Shown: positions 43,406 through 52,289 of the stretch, one piece after another
Layout: every line of letters starts with the position of its first letter
Numbering within the stretch: position 1 is the stretch's first letter
Source: Paenibacillus sp. JJ-100
GTDB taxonomy: Bacteria; Bacillota; Bacilli; Paenibacillales; Paenibacillaceae
DNA length: 64,000 nt
Direction: 5' to 3'
Assembly: GCF_948329825.1 (NCBI RefSeq)
Contig: NZ_CAOJCM010000009.1
Coordinates: 1 to 64,000 of the forward strand
Notes under the pieces: generated by a model
Database searches by the model: none
Told to the model about the DNA's origin: nothing
Seen by the model: the letters and a program-made list of their open reading frames with translations, nothing else
Program-made: the position numbers and the translations under genes

Positions 43406-44137
43406 ATGACCAGGTTCATACAATTGTTTGGGCTCATCCTCGGCATCGTGGCCGTGAATGTTCTGGCCTTCTCACCGGGTTTTGCCGGACTTGGATTCGG
43501 AGTGAGTGCATTCCAGACCGCACTTGCCGTGACTTTACTGTTCGGCAGTGTACTCGCGCTCTTCTATGGCAGTTACAGTTTACTGTTCAAACAGCCCGTC
43601 GTTCTACCGGTGAGACAGATCGAAACCCATGAAGATTATGTAGAGGCTCTATCTTTTTACAGACGCATCAAAATCCTTGAAGAAGACATTACGCTGGGAC
43701 TGTCCCAACTGAACCGGATCAAAAAGAAAAAAGTAACCCTGATGAACGTGCTTCATCAACGTTTTGACCCCGGCGAGCTGAGTTTTAAGAAGTTTGCTTC
43801 TGTCACGGAAGAGGTAGAGAAGCTTCTATATCTGAACATTCGCAGCATTTTGAATCGACTGAATGTGTTCGATGAAGCCGATTATGCCAGCATGATGCGA
43901 GCTAAATCCTCCACGATTCCGCAGAAGATTTTTCAGGAAAAAACGAAGGTGTACAACGATTATCTGACCTATGTGAAGAATTCGCTTCACACTAATGAAG
44001 AGGTTTTACTTAAGCTGGACCAGCTACTGCTGGAGATTTCGCGCCTGGACAGTTTCGAAGCTGGAGATATTGAACAGATGCCTTGTATGCAGGAGATTGA
44101 TCAGTTAATCAAGCACACCAAATTATACAGACAGTGA
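43406..44137 (+). CDS. XpaC-like membrane protein, first gene of the TelA operon
   Basis: 243 aa. Two N-terminal membrane segments (about 5-27 and 34-60) precede a long helical cytoplasmic part (ALSFYRRIKILEEDITLGLSQLNRIKKKK and onward). Topology, length and the neighbouring telA match the XpaC family (5-bromo-4-chloroindolyl phosphate hydrolysis protein) of Bacillus, where xpaC and the TelA homologue yaaN are adjacent. The family has no defined enzymatic mechanism; an envelope-stress role is suspected. AAGGAGG precedes the ATG. It lies 12 nt from the next gene, in one operon. Confidence 0.75.
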   Translation: MTRFIQLFGLILGIVAVNVLAFSPGFAGLGFGVSAFQTALAVTLLFGSVLALFYGSYSLLFKQPVVLPVRQIETHEDYVEALSFYRRIKILEEDITLGLSQLNRIKKKKVTLMNVLHQRFDPGELSFKKFASVTEEVEKLLYLNIRSILNRLNVFDEADYASMMRAKSSTIPQKIFQEKTKVYNDYLTYVKNSLHTNEEVLLKLDQLLLEISRLDSFEAGDIEQMPCMQEIDQLIKHTKLYRQ

Positions 44138-44149
44138 GGGGTTGCACCT

Positions 44150-45838
44150 ATGGCGAAGAAAGGGAAGTTTTTTCTCATATCTATAATTATGCTAGTCCTT
44201 GTATTTGGTCTCGTTTATGCAGGAATCACACTGACATCGAACTTTGGCAAGTCTTCTACACAGGTCACAACCGAAAATGCAGGTAAGGAACTCAGCAAAT
44301 TGTACGCGGACATTGCTCCAGCTACGGCGGAACCGGTCAAAGGACAGATTGATCTCGATCCCGTTGATGTCGCAGAATCACTACCCGATATTTCGAAATT
44401 CCCGATTACAGTGGAGAACACCACCAATGATTTCGTCGAAATCTTCTCTTCCACCGAGAAGTCGGGCAACGGAGCAGATGGTTGGTTAACGGAGGTGGCA
44501 GAGGAGTTCAACCAAGCAAACATCACGGTTGATGGCAAACAGGTATCGGTCAAGATTCGTAACATCGCTTCAGGTACAGCTACGGATTATATCAAGTCCG
44601 GCAAATACGTACCAGATGCCTTCACACCGTCCAATGAACTTTGGGGTGCGATGGTGGAAGCCAGTGGGGTGAAGACGCATCTCATCTCCAAACGGATCGT
44701 TGGCAACGTACCGGGAATTGTCATCTCCAAAGCCAAGTATGATGCACTTGTGAATACTTACGGCTCCGTGAATGTCAAAACGATAACCGAAGCCATTGCA
44801 AACAATGAACTGACGATGGGGTATACCGACCCGTTTGCCAGTTCCACAGGACTGAATTTCTTGGTTACCGCATTGAATACGTATGATAGCAGCAATCCGC
44901 TTGGGGAGAAAGCCATTCAAGGCTTCGAGAAATTCCAGGCCAACGTGCCATTCACAGCATCCACAACGATTCAGATGCGGGAAGCAGCGAAGTCGGGCAG
45001 ACTGGATGCCTTTGTACTGGAGTATCAGACTTATGTGAATACGGCTGATCTCAAGAGTGGATACGTGTTCACCCCATTTGGTGTAAGGCATGACAGTCCG
45101 CTGTATGCCCTCGGTCAATTGCCGCAGGACAAACAGGAGATTATCCAGAAGTTCGCCGACTTTGTCGCGCAAGATCCGTATCAGAAAAAGGCAGAGGAAT
45201 TTGGATTCAACGGCCTGCAAGATTACAAATCCGAGCTGGCGACCGTAGATGGCGGCACACTGCTGTCTGCACAGAAAGTCTGGAAAGAGAAGAAGAATGG
45301 AAGTAATCCGATTGCGGCTGTGTTTGTAACAGACGTATCCGGAAGTATGGCTGGTGAACCGCTGAATCGTCTCAAAGAATCCTTGCATAAAGGGCAGAAG
45401 TATCTCGGTACGGATAACAGTATCGGACTGGTCTCGTACTCCAGCGGCGTGACGGTGAATCTACCGATTGCCAAATATGATACGAACCAGCAATCCATGT
45501 TTGTCGGAACGGTAGATAGCCTGCAAGCGAGCGGGGGAACAGCAACATTTGACGGCATTGTGGTCGCGCTGAAAATGCTGGAGGATTACAAAGCGGCGAA
45601 CCCGAATGTGAAACCGTTGATTTTCGTTCTGAGTGATGGCGAGACGAACGAAGGACATTCTCTTAAAGATATTCGTGATCTGGTGGAGACGTACAAAGTA
45701 CCGATCTACACGATTGGATATAATGCCGACATCAAAGCGCTAGAGAGTATCTCCAGCATTAACGAGGCAGCGAGCATTAACGCAGACACGGACGATGTCG
45801 TCTACAAAATTGGAAACCTGTTTAACGTGCAGATGTAA
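44150..45838 (+). CDS. membrane-anchored protein with solute-binding-like and VWA domains
   Basis: 562 aa. One N-terminal membrane anchor (about 7-29), then an extracytoplasmic region (about 90-370) that resembles bacterial extracellular solute-binding proteins (TATDYIKSGKYVPDAFTPSNELWG, YVFTPFGVRHDSPLYALG). A von Willebrand factor A domain follows (about 388-555) with an intact metal-ion-dependent adhesion site: D395-V-S397-G-S399, the Thr in GGTATFDG and the Asp in VLSDGETNEG. VWA domains bind partners through a divalent metal. Sits between XpaC-like and TelA genes with its own GAGGGG site. Ligand and partner are unknown; the family match for the first domain is by eye. Confidence 0.8.
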   Translation: MAKKGKFFLISIIMLVLVFGLVYAGITLTSNFGKSSTQVTTENAGKELSKLYADIAPATAEPVKGQIDLDPVDVAESLPDISKFPITVENTTNDFVEIFSSTEKSGNGADGWLTEVAEEFNQANITVDGKQVSVKIRNIASGTATDYIKSGKYVPDAFTPSNELWGAMVEASGVKTHLISKRIVGNVPGIVISKAKYDALVNTYGSVNVKTITEAIANNELTMGYTDPFASSTGLNFLVTALNTYDSSNPLGEKAIQGFEKFQANVPFTASTTIQMREAAKSGRLDAFVLEYQTYVNTADLKSGYVFTPFGVRHDSPLYALGQLPQDKQEIIQKFADFVAQDPYQKKAEEFGFNGLQDYKSELATVDGGTLLSAQKVWKEKKNGSNPIAAVFVTDVSGSMAGEPLNRLKESLHKGQKYLGTDNSIGLVSYSSGVTVNLPIAKYDTNQQSMFVGTVDSLQASGGTATFDGIVVALKMLEDYKAANPNVKPLIFVLSDGETNEGHSLKDIRDLVETYKVPIYTIGYNADIKALESISSINEAASINADTDDVVYKIGNLFNVQM

Positions 45839-45896
45839 CTCTATATGAATGTTAAGAGGTAAGCCTATAGTTGGGAACGAAAAGGGGGAACTGCGA

Positions 45897-47036
45897 ATGT
45901 CGTTTACGATGGAAATACCGAGCCAGAAGGAAATTCAGAAGGTGATTGAGGAAGAGATCAAACCGGTGCCCGCCGAGGTGGCGGAACTGCAGCAGGTCGC
46001 GAATTCCAATGTGGATATGATTATGAATCTGGATCTGGAATCTCTAGAGAAACGCAAGGAAATTTTGCAATCCATTGACGGCTTTGGCATGAACACGATG
46101 CGATCCTCTTCTGAGAAAAACGCGCTGCTTCAAGTCTCCGTTGGACACCTGTCCAAGACGGGAGACGAGGGCGGTCAGGTCGCCAAAGGCTTGACCGAGC
46201 TGCATATGCAACTGAAGGATCTCGACCCGAGCGTGGTCGATTTTGCCAAAACAGGCTTTCTGGGCAAACTGTTCAATCCGCTGCGCGCATATTTCCTGAA
46301 GTACCAGAAAGCTGACGCCGTCATTGCCGATATTGTCGTTTCACTCGACAAAGGCCGCGCCACACTGCGTAACGACAACACGACGCTCGAGATTGAGCAG
46401 CAGAGCCTGCGTGAGCTGACCAAACGATTACAGAAAGAGATTCAACTTGGCATGCTGATGGATGAGTCCATTGATACACAGATCGAGGCAGCCAAGGTTC
46501 GTAATGAAGACCCCGAGAAGGTGCGTTTCATTACTGAGGAAGTCTTGTTCCCACTTCGTCAAAGGGTAATGGATTTACAGCAGATGCTGGTCGTTAATCA
46601 GCAAGGTATCATGGCGATTGAAGTGGTCATTCGTAACAATAAGGAGCTAATTCGTGGTGTAGACCGGGCGAAGAACGTGACCATCTCGGCGCTCAAAATT
46701 GCGGTCACTGTTGCCAGTGCATTATACAATCAGAAGATTGTCTTGCAGAAAATCGAGTTGCTTAACCGTACTACGAATGATCTGATCGCCGGCACATCCA
46801 AAATGCTGAAGGATCAGGGGACAGCCATCCAGAAGCAAGCTTATGAAGCAAGCATCTCGGTGGATACGATGAAGCAGGCTTTCACGGATGTGCTCTCCGC
46901 CCTGGACTCAATTTCGGTCTACAAACAAGAGGCTTTGCCAAGAATGCGCGAGACGATTGGTCAGTTTCGTGAACTGGCGGAGACCGGGGAACAGCAGATT
47001 CAACGATTAGAAAAAGGACAGAAGCTTGGTCTGTAA
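45897..47036 (+). CDS. TelA family toxic anion resistance protein
   Basis: 379 aa soluble, almost entirely helical protein of the TelA/KlaA family (YaaN in Bacillus). Characteristic segments: LRAYFLKYQKADAVIADIVVSLDKGRATLRNDN-type block near residue 130, QQSLRELTKRLQKEIQLG, and AALSALDSI-like C-terminal helices. Family members are linked to tellurite resistance and cell-envelope or antibiotic stress, mechanism unknown. The start at 45897 is chosen because GGGGGA lies 7 nt upstream; an in-frame extension to 45849 has no site. Third gene of the XpaC / SBP-VWA / TelA operon. Confidence 0.9.
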   Translation: MSFTMEIPSQKEIQKVIEEEIKPVPAEVAELQQVANSNVDMIMNLDLESLEKRKEILQSIDGFGMNTMRSSSEKNALLQVSVGHLSKTGDEGGQVAKGLTELHMQLKDLDPSVVDFAKTGFLGKLFNPLRAYFLKYQKADAVIADIVVSLDKGRATLRNDNTTLEIEQQSLRELTKRLQKEIQLGMLMDESIDTQIEAAKVRNEDPEKVRFITEEVLFPLRQRVMDLQQMLVVNQQGIMAIEVVIRNNKELIRGVDRAKNVTISALKIAVTVASALYNQKIVLQKIELLNRTTNDLIAGTSKMLKDQGTAIQKQAYEASISVDTMKQAFTDVLSALDSISVYKQEALPRMRETIGQFRELAETGEQQIQRLEKGQKLGL

Positions 47037-47056
47037 CCAATCCATGAGAATAACTA

Positions 47057-47106
47057 GAAAAAGCAACCACTCCCTAATGACTAGTTAAGGATGGTTGCTT
47101 TTTTTG
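47057..47106 (+). terminator. XpaC-VWA-TelA operon terminator
   Basis: AAAAAGCAACCA / TGGTTGCTTTTT arms (12 bp) with a 22-nt loop, followed by more T. Confidence 0.85.
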
Positions 47107-47125
47107 CAATGATTGCATACAGGTA

Positions 47126-47740
47126 TTACTCGTACCCAATTTTGTCAGCATACGCCAACAATGACTCAGTAACTCGGTCGAGAATTACATCGGCAGCTTT
47201 AACTTTAGCATTACCTTGTTGAAGGATCGTGTAGTTCACTTTATTTTTGGAAACGGCTTGTTTGTAAAGGATATAACCTTCAAGCTGCATATAAGTTCCT
47301 TTAATGAAGGAGGTATGAATTTTTTTGATTTCTGGGTTGTTGGATTGGATCAGTTTTGCTTTGGAGACGAATTTGGTATAATTCGGAATTACCGTATTCG
47401 TCAGCTTAAGAAACATCGATTTTCGATTCGCTGAAGATACGGTGTTACCCACACTACTCAAGGAATCAATGGCTCTAGACTCATAGGTCTCGATAGCAAA
47501 AATCTGATCAAGATATTTTTTTAATTCCGCTTTTTCCTGAATAAACTCATCTACTGCCTCAGGCTCTTCTGTATCGTCTATTAAATCTCCCTCATACGGA
47601 TATTCGTCCGCAAACTCGTCTTGATCCCAATATGTATAGAATTCTTCCTTGGCAGCGTTGGCATGAGAAGCAGGAAAGAGAAGTACTCCGCCAAGCAATA
47701 TGAAACTGGTCATTAATGAGACTATACGTAATTTGTTCAC
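47126..47740 (-). CDS. secreted protein, paralogue A
   Basis: About 204 aa with a Sec signal peptide (LMTSFILLGGVLLFPASHANA|AKEE), an acidic segment (DEFADEYPYEGDLIDDTEE), and a helical C-terminal domain. That domain closely parallels the protein encoded at 57916-58494: NRKSMFLKLTNTVIPNYTKFV against NRKSFFLKLNNTVIPNYTKYV, then matching KKIH, KGTYMQLEGY and QQGNAKV segments. No known family recognised. The GTG at 47740 is chosen because it starts the signal peptide and AAAGGGAG (47753-47760) lies 12 nt upstream; an in-frame ATG at 47782 is possible. Function unknown. Confidence 0.75.
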   Translation of the reverse strand: MNKLRIVSLMTSFILLGGVLLFPASHANAAKEEFYTYWDQDEFADEYPYEGDLIDDTEEPEAVDEFIQEKAELKKYLDQIFAIETYESRAIDSLSSVGNTVSSANRKSMFLKLTNTVIPNYTKFVSKAKLIQSNNPEIKKIHTSFIKGTYMQLEGYILYKQAVSKNKVNYTILQQGNAKVKAADVILDRVTESLLAYADKIGYE

Positions 47741-47977
47741 GTAAATGTTCAACTCCCTTTGTCTGAATTGTGTTAGAGCCATGGCTCATCTTTACTATTA
47801 TACAGGAAACGGAGAGTGACCTGGTGGAATAAATTTCCTCGTATCTCGGGTCAGATGATTCCAGTTTTGTGAATGGTGTCGTTATTACAGCTGACACAGA
47901 TTGGAGTTCATACTAAATTGTCAGCCACACGAGGGTGAGAGAAGAACTTTACACGAATGAGTACGCATGAAAAGATA

Positions 47978-48011
47978 GCAAAGAAGCCGCATCGCTTGCG
48001 GCTTCTTTGTC
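47978..48011. terminator. terminator after the LacI gene
   Basis: 13-bp perfect stem GCAAAGAAGCCGC / GCGGCTTCTTTGT-type arms around a 7-nt loop; TCTTTT follows on the plus strand and CTATCTTTTC on the minus strand. It lies about 100 bp beyond the LacI stop. Confidence 0.7.
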
Positions 48012-48070
48012 TTTTGGCATGTTAGCCCGTTTTTCTTCTACACCTTCAAGTTCCGAAGGATGGGTGATAG

Positions 48071-48084
48071 GACAAACGTTTGCA
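48071..48084. promoter_or_regulatory. third LacI-type operator, 3' of the regulator gene
   Basis: GACAAACGTTTGCA shares the palindromic core CAAACGTTTG with the two operators upstream of malE. It lies 25 bp beyond the stop of the LacI gene. Another dyad, AGCTAAT-N10-ATTAGCT at 48091-48114, overlaps that stop. Confidence 0.6.
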
Positions 48085-48108
48085 TGTTTGAGCTAATGCT
48101 TAGCATGA

Positions 48109-49143
48109 TTAGCTAAGAGAAGGCTTTACTTTGGAATAAATAGAGGATTCACGAACAATCAGACGATGGGGGATAATAACCGGATTCTGAGTGAGAGGTT
48201 CGTTACTAAGAATTTTTAACAATACCTGAACTGCTGTGTAACCAAGCTGATATGTTCCAATATCAATAGAGCTTAGTGGTGGCGAAGCAAGTTCGGACAA
48301 AGCAATATTGTTAAAGCTGACCACACTGATATCCTCAGGTACACGATAGCCAAGCTCCGCGAGTGCTCTTAACACACCAAAGGCTACATTATCATCGATA
48401 ACCACTATAGCCGTAGGCCTGTCGGGCAGAGACATGAACAAGGACATCGCTCGAAATCCGCTCTCTTGTAGAAATTCTCCCTCTACGATCCAGTCATTAT
48501 TTGGTGTCAGTCCGGCTTCAACAAGCGCCTTTTGATAACCGCGCATACGATCATGTGATAACGTAATATCTGGCGGGCCGCTCACAAATCCGATACGAGT
48601 ATGCCCCTGTGCGATGAGATGTTGTGTCGCATCGTACGCTGTCTGCACATTGTCGTTATCCACCATAGGTGCATTGGGATGTGTTTCACTTCGGCCGATC
48701 AGCACAAAAGGAAATTTTTCTTCTTCCAAAAAAGAGATGATCGGATCGTCGCGTTTGGAACCAAGCAGTAGAATACCATCTACCCTGCGTCCATGCACGA
48801 GACGAGAAATTGCCTGTAATTCATCATCGGAGGAAGTCTCGGTGGACAGCAGCAATTCATAATTGTTCCGAGTCGCATGAGTAATAATGCCACGTAACAG
48901 TTCTCCGAAGAAATAATTTTGAAACAGCTCTTCCGCAGGACGCGGAAGCATAATCCCAAGGGTCTGTGTTGTTTTGGATACCAGACTCTTCGCCATAATG
49001 TTGGGATGATAATTAAGCTCTTTCATAATTTGTTTAATTTTAAGAGATGTTTCCGTACTGATTCTAGGATGGCCCGAAATCACCCGTGACACTGTAGAAG
49101 GGGAAACACCCGCCAATCTGGCAATATCCTTGATCGTAATCAT
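48109..49143 (-). CDS. LacI family regulator of the maltodextrin operon
   Basis: 344 aa repressor/activator. Residues 1-60 are the LacI DNA-binding domain (ITIKDIARLAGVSPSTVSRVISGH, hinge NIMAKSLVSKTT). The rest is a periplasmic-binding-protein-like sugar sensor (LGIMLPRPAEELFQNYF, VDGILLLGSKRDD, HTRIGFVSGPP, DISVVSFNN). The start at 49143 is supported by AAGGGG 8 nt upstream; the longer reading is not. It diverges from malE and the intergenic region holds two palindromic CAAACGTTTG sites, so it resembles MalR-type control by maltose or maltodextrin (inference). Confidence 0.92.
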   Translation of the reverse strand: MITIKDIARLAGVSPSTVSRVISGHPRISTETSLKIKQIMKELNYHPNIMAKSLVSKTTQTLGIMLPRPAEELFQNYFFGELLRGIITHATRNNYELLLSTETSSDDELQAISRLVHGRRVDGILLLGSKRDDPIISFLEEEKFPFVLIGRSETHPNAPMVDNDNVQTAYDATQHLIAQGHTRIGFVSGPPDITLSHDRMRGYQKALVEAGLTPNNDWIVEGEFLQESGFRAMSLFMSLPDRPTAIVVIDDNVAFGVLRALAELGYRVPEDISVVSFNNIALSELASPPLSSIDIGTYQLGYTAVQVLLKILSNEPLTQNPVIIPHRLIVRESSIYSKVKPSLS

Positions 49144-49335
49144 GCAAAAAACCCCTTCTGATTCAATCATTTCAACATTCTCCTATGGTAATGCAAAGAA
49201 TACCAGAAAGCAATCGGTAACTGGATGAACCAAAATGCAAGCATAGCAAAATAAAGGAAGAAAGAGCTAGAACAAGAAAACAGGAAATTACTGCGAACTG
49301 ACTTCAGGAAACGCTTGATTATGGAGTAATATAGC

Positions 49336-49355
49336 TTGTGCAAACGTTTGTACAA
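49336..49355. promoter_or_regulatory. LacI-type operator 1 in the lacI-malE intergenic region
   Basis: TTGTGCAAACGTTTGTACAA, a 20-bp dyad with one pair of mismatched positions around the core CAAACGTTTG. It lies within the 449-bp divergent region. Confidence 0.8.
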
Positions 49356-49386
49356 AGAAAGCCTCGTATTGTATGATGTGGAAGAT

Positions 49387-49401
49387 ATTATAGCGCTTAC
49401 A
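49387..49401. promoter_or_regulatory. cre-like element in the lacI-malE region
   Basis: ATTATAGCGCTTACA is identical over 15 nt to 55612-55626 upstream of the CGTase gene. Read on the minus strand, TGTAAGCGCTATAA fits a CcpA cre box (TGNAANCGNNNNCA) in its first half and core. It suggests carbon catabolite repression of both starch genes. Confidence 0.6.
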
Positions 49402-49472
49402 TCTATGTTTATACATACTTATCCATTCATTCTCCCTACATATTGAACCTCGCAGTGACCTTGTCTTCCATT

Positions 49473-49492
49473 TTGAGCAAACGTTTGTACAA
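49473..49492. promoter_or_regulatory. LacI-type operator 2 upstream of malE
   Basis: TTGAGCAAACGTTTGTACAA, nearly identical to operator 1, lying 100 bp before the malE start. A TTGTCT lies just upstream at 49461-49466 as a possible -35. Confidence 0.8.
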
Positions 49493-49592
49493 AAGGCACC
49501 TAGAAAACAAAATACCTGACAATCTACGCAGTTTAAAGGGTAGAAAAGCGCGAACTTGGTTGAACCATGCAGAAGGAAAGGGGACATTTTAC

Positions 49593-50882
49593 ATGAGAAA
49601 ATGGCAAGGCGCAACGTTGTCTGTTGTCATGGCATTCACATTGGCTGCATGCTCGTCTGGGGGCGGAGAGTCAACTCCGACAACGGCAAGCGAGAATCCT
49701 CCGGAGGAGCAAGTTCAGCTTACAGCTGAGAATCTTCAGCCGGAAGAGGGCGCAACACTGGTGATCTGGGAAGACAAGAATCAGAGCAGCTTTATTGAGC
49801 AACGTGTCAAAAAGTTTGAGGAGAAGTACGGTGTCACAGTCAAGATGGAGGAGCTGCCACCGACAGATCAGGTAACCAAACTGACGACAGATGGGCCCGC
49901 TGGACTAGCCGCAGATGTTGTCGTATTTCCACATGATAAGATTGGCAGTGCCTCGGAAGCTGGGCTGATTCTGCCCAATGATATCTTTGAAGCCGAGACG
50001 ACAGCCAACACGAGCGAGAATGCGCTAAAAGCGGTGACATTCAAAGACATTCTGTACGGCTATCCGTATAGTGTCGAGACCTATGCTCTCTTTTACAACA
50101 AAGCCTTGTACCCTGAAGCACCGAAAGACTTTGATGAAATCATCGAATTCGCCAAAACTTTTAATAATACCAAGTCCAATCAGTATGCTCTGATGTGGGA
50201 ATTACAGCAATTTTATTACAACTATGCCTTCCTGGCTTCTCAAGGTGGATATATCTTCGGTGACAACGGAATGGATAGCAGTGACCTCGGTTTAAACAAC
50301 GAAGGAGCACAGAAGGGGGGAGAATTTCTCCAAACCTTGAAGGCTGAAGTGCTTCCACTCAAGATGGGTGACGTGAACTACGATATCAAAAAAGGGTTGT
50401 TCTCCAGCGGCAAGCTGGCGATGGATATTAATGGACCTTGGACGATTGCGGATTATCGCAACGCCGGAATTGATTTTGGAGTTGCTCCACTTCCAGCCAT
50501 CGATGGCAAACCGATGACATCCTTCTCAGGTGTCAAAGCCTATTACGTAAACGCATTCACACAGTACCCAAATGCCTCCAAGCTGCTGGCTGCCTTCCTT
50601 TCCAATGAAGAAGCGCAGATGGAAAACTTCGAAATGAACGGTACGTTACCGGCGAATAAAAATGTAGCTGCCGACGCGAAGGTGCAAGAAGATTCAATCA
50701 ACAAAGCATTTCTCGAACAGTTCAACAACTCGACTCCGATGCCTTCGCTTCCTGCGATGGACAGTGTGTGGGGACCTATATCATCCGCCATTACGGATAT
50801 CTGGGATACCGGCAAGGATGTGAAGACTTCGCTCGACAATGCTGTGAAACAAATTCAGGAAAGCCTGGCAACCGTACAATAA
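49593..50882 (+). CDS. malE: maltose/maltodextrin-binding lipoprotein
   Basis: 429 aa extracellular binding protein of the MalE/MdxE type. Lipobox TLAAC at about residues 16-20, then a Ser/Thr-rich linker. Domain features: LVIWEDKNQSSFIEQRVKKFEEKYGVTVKMEE, GPAGLAADVVVFPHDKIG, YGYPYSVETYALFYNK, LAMDINGPWTIADYRNAGIDFGVAPLP and LPAMDSVWGPISSAI. It binds maltodextrins for MalFG. The start at 49593 follows AAAGGGGA with 8 nt spacing; an in-frame ATG 150 bp upstream overlaps operator 2 and is rejected. First gene of the operon; no ATPase gene is included, so a shared ATPase such as MsmX is expected elsewhere. Confidence 0.93.
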   Translation: MRKWQGATLSVVMAFTLAACSSGGGESTPTTASENPPEEQVQLTAENLQPEEGATLVIWEDKNQSSFIEQRVKKFEEKYGVTVKMEELPPTDQVTKLTTDGPAGLAADVVVFPHDKIGSASEAGLILPNDIFEAETTANTSENALKAVTFKDILYGYPYSVETYALFYNKALYPEAPKDFDEIIEFAKTFNNTKSNQYALMWELQQFYYNYAFLASQGGYIFGDNGMDSSDLGLNNEGAQKGGEFLQTLKAEVLPLKMGDVNYDIKKGLFSSGKLAMDINGPWTIADYRNAGIDFGVAPLPAIDGKPMTSFSGVKAYYVNAFTQYPNASKLLAAFLSNEEAQMENFEMNGTLPANKNVAADAKVQEDSINKAFLEQFNNSTPMPSLPAMDSVWGPISSAITDIWDTGKDVKTSLDNAVKQIQESLATVQ

Positions 50883-50933
50883 AGATGAATCGATGAATTA
50901 TACCATTACGAATGGCCGGAGAGGAGAGAGCAA

Positions 50934-52289
50934 ATGCGACAACAGCATGTCCCGGTACCTGTTCAACCCACCAGGGAAAAGCAGTACCGGATGACAGCGG
51001 CCATATGCTCCATCATATTGCAGGGCCTTGGACAGTTATACAATCGGCAATGGATCAAAGGCATTGTTCTACTGTTGCTGGAGGGAGTGGGGCTTGCGTA
51101 CCTGCTTCCCCGCCTGTCCCAAGCTGTATGGGGAATATGGACACTGGGGGAAAATACACAACGTTTTGTCAAAGTGAATGGTTCGACCGTACTTCAAAAG
51201 GGAGACCATTCCATCTTTTTGCTGTTAGACGGAATTATCGTATTGTTAGTCTTTTTTGTGTTTGTGCTCCTGTACATTCTGAACATCCGGGATGCTTATA
51301 TGACAGGACTGGCAAGGGAACAAGGCAAACCCACCCTTGGGGCTGCCGCAACAATGCGGAATATGATGGACAAAAACTTCCCGTATCTGTTTCTATCCAT
51401 CCCTGCACTTGGCGTTCTGTTTTTCACCATCATGCCCATTGTATTCACGGTTACGATTGCCTTCACGAACTACTCCGCACCGGATCATATTCCACCAGCC
51501 AAGTTGGTCGACTGGGTAGGGTTCAAAACATTCACAGATCTGATTCAGCTCAAATCCTGGAGCCAGACGTTCTACGGCGTTCTGACTTGGACGGTTATCT
51601 GGGCATTCCTCGCTACATTTACCACCTATTTCGGTGGGGTATTAGTCGCTTTATTAATTGAACAGCAGGGTATTCGTTTCAAAAAACTGTGGCGTACCAT
51701 TTTCATTTTGCCTTATGCGATTCCACAGATTATTTCGTTGTTGCTGATGCGTAACCTGTTTAACGGTCAGTTCGGACCAATCAATACGTATATGCGAGCG
51801 TTCGGGCTGGAAGGGCTACCATGGCTGACCGATCCGTTCTGGGCCAAAGTGACTGTCATTGTGGTCAACATGTGGATCGGTATTCCGGTCAGTATGGTAT
51901 TGATTCTCGGTGTCCTGACAGCTATTCCGCGTGATCTGTACGAGGCAGCCGAGGTGGACGGCGCTTCCGCATTCCAGAAATTCCGGATTATTACGATGCC
52001 GTTCATTTTATTTGCAACTACTCCAGTGCTGATCATGCAGTTTGCCGGCAACTTCAACAATTTCAACGTGATCTTCCTGTTAACGAACGGAAACCCGCTT
52101 CGCGGCGATTACCAATATGCCGGAGCAACGGACCTGCTGGTCACTTGGCTCTACAAGCTTACACTGGACAATAACAAATTCAACATGGCATCTGCGGTAG
52201 GGATTATTATCTTCCTGATCATCGCTACCTTCTCCATCTGGAACTTCCGCCGCTCCAAATCATTCAAGGAGGAGGACATGATTCAATGA
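50934..52289 (+). CDS. malF: maltodextrin ABC transporter permease
   Basis: 451 aa. An N-terminal amphipathic region and two extra membrane segments (ILQGLGQLYNRQWIKGIVLLLLEGVGLAYLLP) precede the core of six helices, the Firmicute MalF/MdxF layout. The EAA loop that contacts the ATPase is IPRDLYEAAEVDGASAFQKFRIITMP near residue 330. GGAGAGGAGAG lies just upstream of the ATG. The gene overlaps malG by 4 nt. Imports maltodextrin with MalE and MalG. Confidence 0.93.
   Translation: MRQQHVPVPVQPTREKQYRMTAAICSIILQGLGQLYNRQWIKGIVLLLLEGVGLAYLLPRLSQAVWGIWTLGENTQRFVKVNGSTVLQKGDHSIFLLLDGIIVLLVFFVFVLLYILNIRDAYMTGLAREQGKPTLGAAATMRNMMDKNFPYLFLSIPALGVLFFTIMPIVFTVTIAFTNYSAPDHIPPAKLVDWVGFKTFTDLIQLKSWSQTFYGVLTWTVIWAFLATFTTYFGGVLVALLIEQQGIRFKKLWRTIFILPYAIPQIISLLLMRNLFNGQFGPINTYMRAFGLEGLPWLTDPFWAKVTVIVVNMWIGIPVSMVLILGVLTAIPRDLYEAAEVDGASAFQKFRIITMPFILFATTPVLIMQFAGNFNNFNVIFLLTNGNPLRGDYQYAGATDLLVTWLYKLTLDNNKFNMASAVGIIIFLIIATFSIWNFRRSKSFKEEDMIQ

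Noticed and set aside
50912..51661. 249-residue plus-strand ORF overlapping malF
   Set aside because: Out of frame with malF, which has clear permease motifs and correct spacing; the alternative product looks random.
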